This document shows positions 7,458 to 14,672 of a stretch of DNA of 22,565 nt, piece after piece. How positions within the stretch are numbered: position 1 is the stretch's first letter; each line of letters begins with the position of its first letter. A program made the position numbers and the translations under genes. Under the pieces are notes generated by a model. That model made no database searches and was not told the origin of the DNA. It was given only the letters and a program-made list of their open reading frames with translations. The stretch is from an uncultured Vogesella sp. (GTDB lineage Bacteria > Pseudomonadota > Gammaproteobacteria > Burkholderiales > Chromobacteriaceae). The stretch lies in contig CAMLGD010000026.1 of assembly GCA_946479405.1 (NCBI GenBank), forward strand, positions 1 through 22,565, written 5' to 3'.

Positions 7458-8123
7458 TCAGATTGCAAGTTTTGCCAGCATTTTGCGCTCAACCACTGTT
7501 ACTGCACGGGTAAGCGGAAAGGCTACTACGAAGTAAATCAATGCCACCATCGTTAATACTTCAACCGGCTTGGCAATATTGCTAGAGATGTTTTGCCCGA
7601 CAAACATCAAATCTGCCATCCCCACTGCGGATACCAGTGCGCTTTCTTTGAAAAGACTGACAAAGTTGGAAAGCAGCGTTGGTATTGCCCGCAGAATCGC
7701 TTGCGGCAATATCACGTACAGCACTTGCGCCATACGGGACAAGCCCAGGGCAATACAGGCATCAATTTCTTCCTTGCGAATCGACTTGAGCGAAGCCCGG
7801 AACGTCTCGCTGGTAATTGCACCGGTATATAGCGTCAGTGAAACGGTAGCCGCTACAAAGTTCGAAATATCTGTCCCGATAACAATCGGCAAGCAGAAGA
7901 AAAACCAGAACAACTGAATCAGCACCGGTGTCCCGCGGAAAAACTCGACATATAGGGTGCTCAGCCAGCGCAGCGGTTTGATTGCAGAAACCCGGGCCAG
8001 ACTTACCGCAAAACCCAATGCACTACCCGCGACAGCACAGAGCAAGGTCAATTTCAGCGTGAGTTGAAGCCCTTGAAGAAGTGCCTGCCAATAACCCAGC
8101 ACAATCGCAAAGTCGTAGGTCAT
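7458..8123 (-). CDS. Polar amino acid ABC transporter permease (HisM family)
   Basis: The 221-residue membrane protein has the typical five-helix layout of histidine/glutamine-type permeases. FFRGTPVLIQLFWFF is near residues 60-74 and the cytoplasmic EAA loop (DACIALGLSRMAQVLYVILPQAI) docks the ATPase. It forms a heterodimer with the permease at 8136-8804. The substrate is probably hydroxyproline or another small amino acid, judged only from the operon. It is separated from the other permease gene by 12 bases. Confidence 0.93.
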   Translation of the reverse strand: MTYDFAIVLGYWQALLQGLQLTLKLTLLCAVAGSALGFAVSLARVSAIKPLRWLSTLYVEFFRGTPVLIQLFWFFFCLPIVIGTDISNFVAATVSLTLYTGAITSETFRASLKSIRKEEIDACIALGLSRMAQVLYVILPQAILRAIPTLLSNFVSLFKESALVSAVGMADLMFVGQNISSNIAKPVEVLTMVALIYFVVAFPLTRAVTVVERKMLAKLAI

Positions 8124-8135
8124 TTTTACGCTCCT

Positions 8136-8804
8136 TTAACGGCTGGCCACTTCCCGGCGTCGCTCAATGGCTTGTACCAACTGGGCGATCGGGAAAGAGA
8201 TAGCAAAGTAGATGATTGCAATCAGGGTGAATGTTTCAATTGGCCGATAAGTCGTTGTCGCTAGCGATTTACCCTGATACATCAGGTCCTGAATTGCCAC
8301 GATGGCCACTAGTGCGGTCTGCTGGAAGATACCGATACCGTTAGTGATCAAGACAGGTATGGATGCTCGCACGGCATGGGGTAATACGATGTAAATTACC
8401 CGCTGCAATGGACTGAGCCCCAATGCAATACCTGCATCGTGCTGCTCCTTTGGCACCGACTGAATCGCGGCGCGATATGCCTCGGCATTGAATGCCGTCA
8501 GATTCAACCCCAGGGCCAGCACACCCATGGTGATAGAGTCGAGATAGACATCAAACAGAATCGGCACGCAGTAAAAGAACCAGGCGATCTGGATGATGGC
8601 CGGCGTACAGCGGAAGAACTCCACAAACAACATGGCGGGCATCCGCACTACCTTCAGCTTGCTCATCACCAGCAATGCCACGATGAAACCAAGCGTCACA
8701 CCGATAAGGTTGGCCGCAATGGTCAGCTCAACGGTGACTTTCAAGCCATCTAGCAGATCGCCATAACCTTGCGACAGCCCGGAAAAATCAAAACTGTAAG
8801 ACAT
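8136..8804 (-). CDS. Polar amino acid ABC transporter permease (HisM family), second subunit
   Basis: The 222-residue inner-membrane permease is homologous to its neighbour. The conserved FFRCTPAIIQIAWFFY segment and an EAA loop (DAGIALGLSPLQRVIYIVLPHA) are visible. The ATG at 8804 is preferred over an in-frame GTG three codons upstream because AGGTGA lies 5 bases before it and would overlap the GTG start. It is 18 bases downstream of the ATPase stop, within one operon. The specific substrate cannot be read from sequence. Confidence 0.92.
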   Translation of the reverse strand: MSYSFDFSGLSQGYGDLLDGLKVTVELTIAANLIGVTLGFIVALLVMSKLKVVRMPAMLFVEFFRCTPAIIQIAWFFYCVPILFDVYLDSITMGVLALGLNLTAFNAEAYRAAIQSVPKEQHDAGIALGLSPLQRVIYIVLPHAVRASIPVLITNGIGIFQQTALVAIVAIQDLMYQGKSLATTTYRPIETFTLIAIIYFAISFPIAQLVQAIERRREVASR

Positions 8805-8822
8805 TTGATTCACCTATCGCGG

Positions 8823-9674
8823 CTAGATATGGAAAACCCGGTTCAGGAATTCCCGTGTTCTTTCATGCTTCGGTGCATTGAAGATTTCATCGGGCGTACC
8901 TTCTTCCACCACAACGCCACCGGCACAGAAAACCACTCTCGAGGCAATATTCTTGGCAAACCACATATCGTGGGTCACGATCATCATTGGCATGCCCTGC
9001 TCGGCAAGCTGCAGAATTACCTGCTCAACTTCTGCCACCAATTCCGGATCAAGTGCCGAAGTCACTTCATCAAACAACATCAGTTTCGGATCGAGCATCA
9101 AAGCCCGGGCAATGGCAACCCGTTGTTTCTGGCCACCCGACAGCTGGTTTGGATAGGCATTCGCCTTTGCCCCCAGGCCAAATCGCGTCAGCAGGGCCAT
9201 ACCACGCTCTTCGGCAGAAGCTTTACTCTCGCCACGGACTTTTCTCGGGGCAAGCGTCAGGTTTTGTAGAATGGTCAAATGGGGAAATAGTGTGTAGTGC
9301 TGAAAAACCATACCGATCTGCTTACGTACATCCAGATTGATATCGGTTTTTCCTTTACTTTCATCGGCGCTGATATATGACTGCCCAGCAAATGTCACCG
9401 AACCGCCATTTACTTCTTCCAGCCCCATCATGACGCGCAACAGCGTGCTTTTGCCGCCACCACTTGGCCCGATTACCACTAGGCGCTCACCTGCTGCCAT
9501 ATCGAGATTCAAGCCTTTTAGCACCTGAACGGTCGGGCTATAGCTCTTGTGCAGATTATTGATTCTTACAAGTGGCTGGCCTGACATGGCGGAAGTGCCG
9601 CTTTTTTGCTGATTGCCGGCAGTGGCAACATCCTGCGCTGCAGTTTTATTGCTCATGATCTTGTTCATAGTCAT
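8823..9674 (-). CDS. Amino acid ABC transporter ATP-binding protein (GlnQ/HisP type)
   Basis: All ATPase motifs are present: Walker A GPSGGGKST (69-77), Q-loop VFQHYTLF, signature LSGGQ (178-182), Walker B LMLFDE with Glu203, D-loop SALD and the switch His235. The protein is 283 residues, some 35 longer than usual for this family. The excess is an N-terminal stretch rich in Ala, Thr, Ser and Gln before the conserved VRINNLHKSY. Several in-frame ATGs exist (9674, 9668, 9656, and Met30). The first is kept because GAGG lies 5 bases upstream, but a start at Met30 would give a normal-length protein. It energises import through the two permeases. Confidence 0.93.
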   Translation of the reverse strand: MTMNKIMSNKTAAQDVATAGNQQKSGTSAMSGQPLVRINNLHKSYSPTVQVLKGLNLDMAAGERLVVIGPSGGGKSTLLRVMMGLEEVNGGSVTFAGQSYISADESKGKTDINLDVRKQIGMVFQHYTLFPHLTILQNLTLAPRKVRGESKASAEERGMALLTRFGLGAKANAYPNQLSGGQKQRVAIARALMLDPKLMLFDEVTSALDPELVAEVEQVILQLAEQGMPMMIVTHDMWFAKNIASRVVFCAGGVVVEEGTPDEIFNAPKHERTREFLNRVFHI

Positions 9675-9699
9675 TACAACCTCATTACTACGAAGGTTC

Positions 9700-9731
9700 C
9701 GGGTAAGTGCTGCATGTGCGGCACTTACCCG
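9700..9731 (-). promoter_or_regulatory. Intercistronic hairpin after the binding-protein gene
   Basis: Perfect 11-bp arms (9700-9710 and 9721-9731) enclose a 10-base loop, 6 bases after the binding-protein stop. No T run follows in the operon direction. Hairpins at this position in amino-acid ABC operons commonly protect the binding-protein message from 3' decay so that it is made in excess over the membrane subunits. Confidence 0.75.
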
Positions 9732-9737
9732 TCTGCT

Positions 9738-10586
9738 TTACTTGCCCGAAGCAAGAGTCTCTTGCACTGCTTTCTTGATCAGAGCATTGACCGCACCGGA
9801 AGAAACCTTCTTCTTCAGGTAGCCATCCAGCAGGGCGATATCGTCCGCATTGGTGTTCTTGCGAATACCGAATGCCACTTCCTGTTTCGCCAGTGCCGGA
9901 TTCGGCACAAAGGTCTTGGCCCAGTCGTCATGAGACTCGGAGAAGATCCAGTTGGTATCGGAAGCATCAGCAATGAAATCTGCGCGGCGGGAGCTCACTG
10001 CCATGCGGGTTTCATCAATACCCGGCAGGCGCATGATTTGTGCTTGCTTGACGACAGCAGAGATGACTTTGTCCTGCGCAGTGCCAGACATCACGGCAAT
10101 AACGGTGCCTTGCTTGTCGATATCAGCGACCGAGGTCAACTTCTTGCCGACCTTGGGATTGGACTTGTTGTACACGAAGGACACTTCGTAGTTGGAAGCC
10201 GCAGACGAGAAGCTGATGGCTTTGGCGCGTTCCGGAGTGTTGTTCAGGGCCATCGACAGGTCCCATTTATTGGCCTGTAGACCAGCGACGATGTTGTCCC
10301 AGGTGGTATCAACAAACTGAACTTTGACCTTCAGCACGTTCTGCCCGAAGTCACGGCACAAGTCCGCGAAGAAACCGCTGTAGTTGCCAGTCATCGGGTC
10401 GCGAATGACGTACGGAGGTGCCACCGCTGCGCCACAACGCAATACACCGGCTTTCTTTACGTTGGCCCATAGCGGCTCGGTATCGTCAGCTTTAGCAACG
10501 CCGGAAATCGCCATGGTCAGAAGGGATGCAACAACGGCAGCTGCCGAAGTGCGCTTGAGGAAATTGCGTGCAACTACTTGATACAT
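9738..10586 (-). CDS. Periplasmic amino acid-binding protein (HisJ/GlnH family)
   Basis: The 282-residue product has a Sec signal peptide: Arg/Lys-containing N-region, hydrophobic core AAAVVASLLTMAISGV, then AKA before the probable cleavage after Ala33. The mature part starts with the family pattern LRCGAAVAPPYVIRDP, followed by GFFADLCRDFG, DTTWDNIVAGLQANKWDLSMA and TPERAKAISFSS, typical of SBP family 3. It delivers its ligand to the adjacent permeases. The start at 10586 is fixed by AAGGAG about 7 bases upstream. It is the first gene of the leftward operon, next to the divergent control region. Hydroxyproline as ligand is inferred from the catabolic genes. Confidence 0.93.
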   Translation of the reverse strand: MYQVVARNFLKRTSAAAVVASLLTMAISGVAKADDTEPLWANVKKAGVLRCGAAVAPPYVIRDPMTGNYSGFFADLCRDFGQNVLKVKVQFVDTTWDNIVAGLQANKWDLSMALNNTPERAKAISFSSAASNYEVSFVYNKSNPKVGKKLTSVADIDKQGTVIAVMSGTAQDKVISAVVKQAQIMRLPGIDETRMAVSSRRADFIADASDTNWIFSESHDDWAKTFVPNPALAKQEVAFGIRKNTNADDIALLDGYLKKKVSSGAVNALIKKAVQETLASGK

Positions 10587-10666
10587 AGGTGCTTCTCCTT
10601 GCTTCGTTCTGTAGATATGCGCCTGTGACGCCTCTGGGGTGTTCCACCAGTTCTTGCTTGCTTTTT

Positions 10667-10744
10667 GTGTCGACACTGTGGCGACAACTGTTTTTTACAT
10701 CACGGATTTCACAGTGTCAAATACAAAAATACACAGTGTCGACA
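10667..10744. promoter_or_regulatory. Probable GntR operator cluster in the divergent control region
   Basis: Three related boxes occur. Box 1 at 10667-10676 is the perfect palindrome GTGTCGACAC. Box 2 at 10732-10744 reads CACAGTGTCGACA and is the exact inverted copy of 10668-10680. A half-site CACAGTGTC sits at 10710-10718. FCD-type GntR regulators usually bind short palindromes in their own divergent promoter, so the regulator at 10831 is the likely ligand. The boxes overlap both predicted -35 elements. Confidence 0.65.
10694..10720 (-). promoter_or_regulatory. Predicted promoter of the leftward transport/catabolic operon
   Basis: On the minus strand a perfect TTGACA (10720-10715) is followed, after a short 15-base spacer, by TGTAAA (10699-10694). 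The -35 lies inside the CACAGTGTC half-site, which suggests control by exclusion of RNA polymerase. The short spacer makes the -10 assignment uncertain. Confidence 0.45.
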
Positions 10745-10768
10745 ATTGTGTGGTTTTGGTACTATAGC
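10739..10768 (+). promoter_or_regulatory. Predicted promoter of the GntR-azlCD unit
   Basis: TCGACA at 10739-10744 (5 of 6 to the -35 consensus) and TATAGC at 10763-10768 are separated by 18 bases. The -35 is part of operator box 2, consistent with autoregulation. Confidence 0.45.
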
Positions 10769-10830
10769 TACAGAGATCAGCGGCAGGACGCCGTTTGTGA
10801 CTGGCTTGAGGTACTGACAAGGAGACCAAG

Positions 10831-11556
10831 ATGGAAGCCGACACCAAGCGAGCGAAAGGTTCTAGCTCGAGAAATGTGTACGACACGCTACGCACTGAAA
10901 TATTGGAATTGAAACTGTATCCGGGGCAGCTGCTAGATGAGACCACGCTGGCAGACCGGTTTGAGCTGTCGCGCTCTCCGGTACGGGAAGCCTTGATCCG
11001 GCTGGCTTCCGACGGTCTGGTTGTCACACTGCCAAACCGCAGCACAATCGTTGCCACGCTCGAAATTTCCGCCTTCCCCAAGTACGTGGAGGCGCTGAGC
11101 ATCGCGCAGCGGATATGCACCAGGTTGGCCGCCGAACTGCGCAGTGAGCAGGACCTGCTCACTATTGCCAGGAAGCAAAAAGAATTTGAGGCCGCTGTAC
11201 GCTCTGGCGATCACCTTGCCATGTCGGAAACCAATATGAATTTCCACCTGGCAATTGCAGAAGCTGGCCGCAACCCCTACCTGACCGCGTTCTACGAACG
11301 ATTACTTAACGAAGGCCGGCGCATGCTGCACCTGCATTTCGAGTATCTGGAAAGAACAAACGATGGTTATCTGCTGACCGATGAACATACGCTGTTACTA
11401 GAAGCCATCCGCAACCAGGATGTCGAGCTCGCTGATCGCCTGGCCATGGACCATACCCGGCAATTCCGCGACAACTTCCTGCACTTCATGAAAGAAAACT
11501 ACGCTAGCGATATGAATCTTTCACTAGATGTACTGAGTAATATCGCCCTCAGCTGA
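10831..11556 (+). CDS. GntR-family transcriptional regulator, FCD subfamily
   Basis: The 241-residue protein has an N-terminal winged helix (about 13-78) with the family hallmark LADRFELSRSPVREALIRLA. The C-terminal FCD ligand domain has His139 (NFHLAI), His186 (DEHTLLLEAI) and His208 (MDHTRQFRDN) at the usual metal/effector positions. FCD regulators normally sense a carboxylic acid or amino-acid-derived metabolite of the pathway they control. The divergent transport/catabolism operon is the obvious target, so hydroxyproline or a downstream intermediate is a reasonable effector guess. AAGGAG lies 6 bases before the ATG. Only 23 bases separate it from azlC, so the three genes may be cotranscribed. 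Confidence 0.93.
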   Translation: MEADTKRAKGSSSRNVYDTLRTEILELKLYPGQLLDETTLADRFELSRSPVREALIRLASDGLVVTLPNRSTIVATLEISAFPKYVEALSIAQRICTRLAAELRSEQDLLTIARKQKEFEAAVRSGDHLAMSETNMNFHLAIAEAGRNPYLTAFYERLLNEGRRMLHLHFEYLERTNDGYLLTDEHTLLLEAIRNQDVELADRLAMDHTRQFRDNFLHFMKENYASDMNLSLDVLSNIALS

Positions 11557-11579
11557 ACATCCACCGTTGCCATCGCGAT

Positions 11580-12290
11580 ATGAATAAACAGATTTTTGGG
11601 GATGCCGCACGGGCCGCCATGATGAGTTACATCCCCCCCTCGGTCGGTCTGCTACCTTGGGCCATGGCCACCGGCATGGCCATGCATGGGGCCGGGCTAT
11701 CTGTACCGGAGGCAATGGGGATGAGCATCATTGTCTATGGCGGTACGGCACAGCTTGGGACGTTGCCTTTATTGATCAGCGGCGCCTCATACTGGCTTAT
11801 TTTTTGCACCGCCCTCATTCTCAACATGAGGTTTTTTATCTTCAGTGCGGCGTTGTCACCGGCCTTTTCCCAGTCTAAGAAAAAGACCCGCTGGCTGGCC
11901 GGCTACCTGATGAGCGATGGCGTGATGGCCACTTTTTCTGCAAGGCTGCTGGCCGAGCAGGATCACGTCAAACGCATGGGGATGTACTTCGGCCCATCAT
12001 TCATGAACTGGGTGATCTGGCAGTTCTTCACCCTGGTCGGCATTCTCGCCGGCGCATCGCTTCCCGGCCACTGGCCAATTGGCTTTCTTGCCACCATTTC
12101 CCTGCTGTCTCTGGCCACCCCCATGGTCAACAGCGCACCAATGGCTGTCGCCGCAACCGCCACAGCCATAACGTTGATCATGCTGCACACGCTACCATTT
12201 CGGCTCGGCTTTCTACTGGCAATCCTAGCCGGCATGCTGACTGGTTATCTTGCAGAGCAAGGTCTCCGGAAAGATCGCCATGCTGCATGA
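11580..12290 (+). CDS. azlC: AzlC-family amino acid exporter, large subunit
   Basis: The 236-residue, strongly hydrophobic protein has the AzlC/YgaZ pattern. It starts with a short cytoplasmic N-terminus, then PPSVGLLPWAMATGMAMHGAGLS, and carries the signature YGGTAQL and ILNMRFFIFSAAL. AzlCD/YgaZH pairs export branched-chain amino acids and some amino-acid analogues. No clear Shine-Dalgarno sequence precedes the ATG at 11580, and internal Met codons near residue 14 are alternatives; translation may depend on coupling to the regulator gene. It is co-directional with gntR and overlaps azlD by 11 bases. Confidence 0.88.
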   Translation: MNKQIFGDAARAAMMSYIPPSVGLLPWAMATGMAMHGAGLSVPEAMGMSIIVYGGTAQLGTLPLLISGASYWLIFCTALILNMRFFIFSAALSPAFSQSKKKTRWLAGYLMSDGVMATFSARLLAEQDHVKRMGMYFGPSFMNWVIWQFFTLVGILAGASLPGHWPIGFLATISLLSLATPMVNSAPMAVAATATAITLIMLHTLPFRLGFLLAILAGMLTGYLAEQGLRKDRHAA

Positions 12291-12597
12291 CACCCTCGAC
12301 CTTTGGCTTGCTTTCATTGTGGTTGCCCTCGCCACCACTTTGCCCCGTAGTAGTTTCTTTCTGGCGCCAAAGAAATACCAACCAACACAACACGCCTATG
12401 CGCTGTTGAAATACGCACCGATAGCCGCATTGACCGCCATTATCACTCCCGAGGTCCTGTCAATTGACCACTCTGGTCCGATGATAGGTCCCAGAACCTT
12501 TGCAGCCATCGCCACAGTTCTGACAATTTGCCTGACACGGAATCCTTGGCTGCCGTTTGTTATCGGTATTGCTACCCTGGTCGCTCTGCAATCCTGA
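12280..12597 (+). CDS. azlD: AzlD-family amino acid exporter, small subunit
   Basis: The 105-residue membrane protein has three to four hydrophobic segments and the AzlD features LATTLPRSSFF near the N-terminus and LKYAPIAALTAIITPEVL in the middle. Its length is normal for the family. The ATG at 12280 is preferred over an upstream in-frame TTG because GGAAAGA lies just before it. It overlaps the azlC end, as is usual for this two-component exporter. The gene ends 153 bases before the convergent Lrp gene; that gap shows no convincing terminator or ORF. Confidence 0.88.
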   Translation: MLHDTLDLWLAFIVVALATTLPRSSFFLAPKKYQPTQHAYALLKYAPIAALTAIITPEVLSIDHSGPMIGPRTFAAIATVLTICLTRNPWLPFVIGIATLVALQS

Positions 12598-12750
12598 ACA
12601 AGATGGTTTGGCCTATTTCAGGTTCTGGCAACAGTAAGGGCAATTCTGGCCATAGCTGAGTCACTGCCAATGTGGCTAAGCTCAATTTTCACGCGGGTAT
12701 AACAACTAGCATTCTGGGGGCGGTGGTATCGCGGCCGTAACAATTCATGC

Positions 12751-13233
12751 CTAGCGCTCCGTATTCGGCTCAAGTGGAAGGGCCAGGGTAACCTTGTCCC
12801 GGCTCATCGCCACCAGGGTCTTGAAGCGTTTCACATTGGCATTACCGAAGAACAGCTGCCGCGTCAGTCCGTTGTACTGCTCCATGTGCTGCACCACGAA
12901 CAGCAGCACGAAATCCCACTCGCCGGCCACGTAGTAGCACTGCTGCACATGCGGGCAGGCGGCAAACGTCCGTCGCGTGGCATCCAGCTGGTCTATCTGC
13001 TCGCTCTCCACCTCCACCATGGCGATGATGGTCAGCCCGTAGCCCAGCGTATCCGGCGACAGCACCGCGCTATAGCGCTCGATCACCCCTTCTTCGCTCA
13101 GCCGCTTCAGCCGGCGGTTCACCGCCGCAGTGGACAGGTTCACCGTTTCGCCCAGTTCGTTCTGTGGCGTGCGCGCATTCTGCTGTAGCGCCGCCAGCAG
13201 TTTCAGGTCGTAGCCATCCAGCGGTGTCGTCAT
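12751..13233 (-). CDS. Lrp/AsnC-family transcriptional regulator
   Basis: The 160-residue protein has an N-terminal helix-turn-helix (DLKLLAALQQNARTPQNELG, then NLSTAAVNRRLKRLSEEGVI) and a C-terminal RAM domain (TIIAMVEVE near 90, CYYVAGEWDFVLLFVV near 120). The start at 13233 follows GAGGA at good spacing. It is divergent from the amidohydrolase/diaminopropionate operon and probably controls it in response to an amino acid, 2,3-diaminopropionate being a candidate. The effector is an inference from position. Confidence 0.93.
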   Translation of the reverse strand: MTTPLDGYDLKLLAALQQNARTPQNELGETVNLSTAAVNRRLKRLSEEGVIERYSAVLSPDTLGYGLTIIAMVEVESEQIDQLDATRRTFAACPHVQQCYYVAGEWDFVLLFVVQHMEQYNGLTRQLFFGNANVKRFKTLVAMSRDKVTLALPLEPNTER

Positions 13234-13267
13234 CGTCTGTCCTCGTTTGCAGTTCCTGCCGTTATAT

Positions 13268-13335
13268 CGCAAAAAAATTGCGTTTTCACTGTGTGAATAG
13301 AGAAAAAATCAGCGCAACCAAGAAATATTATTTCT
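13268..13335. promoter_or_regulatory. Candidate Lrp-type operators in the divergent region
   Basis: Three AT-rich dyads are evenly spread between the Lrp gene and the amidohydrolase: CGCAA-N5-TTGCG at 13268-13282, TTCAC-TGT-GTGAA at 13285-13297 and AGAAAT-ATT-ATTTCT at 13321-13335. The last resembles the general Lrp/AsnC consensus (AG...ATT...CT). Multiple phased sites are typical of this family. No single promoter stands out. Confidence 0.5.
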
Positions 13336-13375
13336 CCGGCACCGCACACCGCGTAGCACTGACTGGAGACAAGAC

Positions 13376-14629
13376 ATGACGCTGACCCCACCACTGCCCC
13401 TGCAACTCGATGGCGACACCCTGCTGTGCCAGCTGCGCGAGCTGGGCGACATCGGCCGCGACGACGCGCTGGGCGGGCGTACCCGCATCGCCCTGACTGA
13501 CGCCGAAAAAGCCGGCCGCGACCAGCTGGTACGCTGGATGCAGGAGCTGGATCTGCGGGTACAGGTGGACGCGATCGGCAATATCTTCGGCACCCTGCCG
13601 GCGGCTAGCGGCGCATCCGCGGTGCGGCCGCTGATGCTGGGTTCACACATCGACACGGTAAAGAACGCGGGTGCGCTGGATGGCTGCTACGGCGTGCTGG
13701 CCGGCCTGGCCGTACTGCGCGCCTTCCGCCACGCCGGCGTGCTGCCAGCGCGGCCGCTGACGGTGGCGGCGTTCAGCAACGAAGAAGGCGTGCGTTACCA
13801 GCCGGACATGATGGGCTCGCTGGTGCACGCCGGCGGCCTGCCGCTGCAGACGGCGCTGGACAGCATCGGCACCGACGGCACGCGGCTGGGTGACGAGCTG
13901 CTGCGCATCGGCTACGCCGGCGAGTTGGCCGCAGGCAGCATCGTGCCGCACGAATACCTGGAACTGCATATCGAACAGGGGCCGGTGCTGGAGGCCGACG
14001 GCATCGCCATCGGCGCGGTGGACAAGCTGCAGGGCATTTCCTGGCAGCAGCTCACCATCGAGGGCAAGGCCAACCATGCCGGCACCACGCCGATGCGGCT
14101 GCGCCACGATGCCGGCTGGGCCGCTGCCGCCATCATCACCTTTGTGCGCCAGCTGGCGGTGCAATCCGGCAGCACGCTGGCCACCGTCGGCTCGCTGCAC
14201 TTCGAGCCGGATCTGATCAACGTCATTCCGCGCAAGGCGGTGCTGAGCGTGGATTTGCGCGACCCGGACGAAGCCGGGCTGCAGGCAGCGGAGCAGGCGC
14301 TGCGTGAGTTCATCGCGCTGCTGGAAACCGAAGAACAAGTCCGCATCCACCGCCAGCCGCTGGCGCGTTTTGCACCGGTGCAGTTTGCCGCCCCGCTGGT
14401 CGCCGCGGTGGAGGCCGCCGCCGCGCGCCGCGGCCTGAGCTGCCAGCGCATGACTTCCGGCGCCGGCCACGATGCGCAGATGATCTCCCGCATCGCCCCC
14501 GCCGCCATGATTTTTGTCCCCAGCCACGGCGGCATCAGCCACAACCCGCGCGAGCACACCGACGATGCCCAGCTGCTGCAGGGCGCACAGGTGCTGCTGG
14601 ATGTGGTCATCAGCCGCCTGACGGCCTGA
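13376..14629 (+). CDS. M20-family Zn-dependent amidohydrolase, AllC/HyuC type (allantoate amidohydrolase / N-carbamoyl-amino acid hydrolase)
   Basis: The 417-residue protein shows the di-metal site of this subgroup: GSHIDTV with His91 and Asp93, GALDGCYGV with Asp102, SNEEG with Glu136/Glu137 and the subgroup marker HIEQGPVLE (His198). The dimerisation-domain NHAGTTPM (His234) and the C-terminal SHGGISHNPREHTDD are also present. Relatives cleave N-carbamoyl (ureido) or allantoate amide bonds, releasing ammonia and carbon dioxide. Lack of purine genes nearby argues against allantoate. Its partner downstream is diaminopropionate ammonia-lyase, so a ureido- or acyl-diaminopropionate is a plausible substrate. 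GGAG precedes the ATG by 7 bases. It is the first gene of the rightward operon. Confidence 0.88.
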   Translation: MTLTPPLPLQLDGDTLLCQLRELGDIGRDDALGGRTRIALTDAEKAGRDQLVRWMQELDLRVQVDAIGNIFGTLPAASGASAVRPLMLGSHIDTVKNAGALDGCYGVLAGLAVLRAFRHAGVLPARPLTVAAFSNEEGVRYQPDMMGSLVHAGGLPLQTALDSIGTDGTRLGDELLRIGYAGELAAGSIVPHEYLELHIEQGPVLEADGIAIGAVDKLQGISWQQLTIEGKANHAGTTPMRLRHDAGWAAAAIITFVRQLAVQSGSTLATVGSLHFEPDLINVIPRKAVLSVDLRDPDEAGLQAAEQALREFIALLETEEQVRIHRQPLARFAPVQFAAPLVAAVEAAAARRGLSCQRMTSGAGHDAQMISRIAPAAMIFVPSHGGISHNPREHTDDAQLLQGAQVLLDVVISRLTA

Positions 14630-14672
14630 TTGTGCCCCTTTACCCCCACCACCATACCGGAGCCTTCACCCC

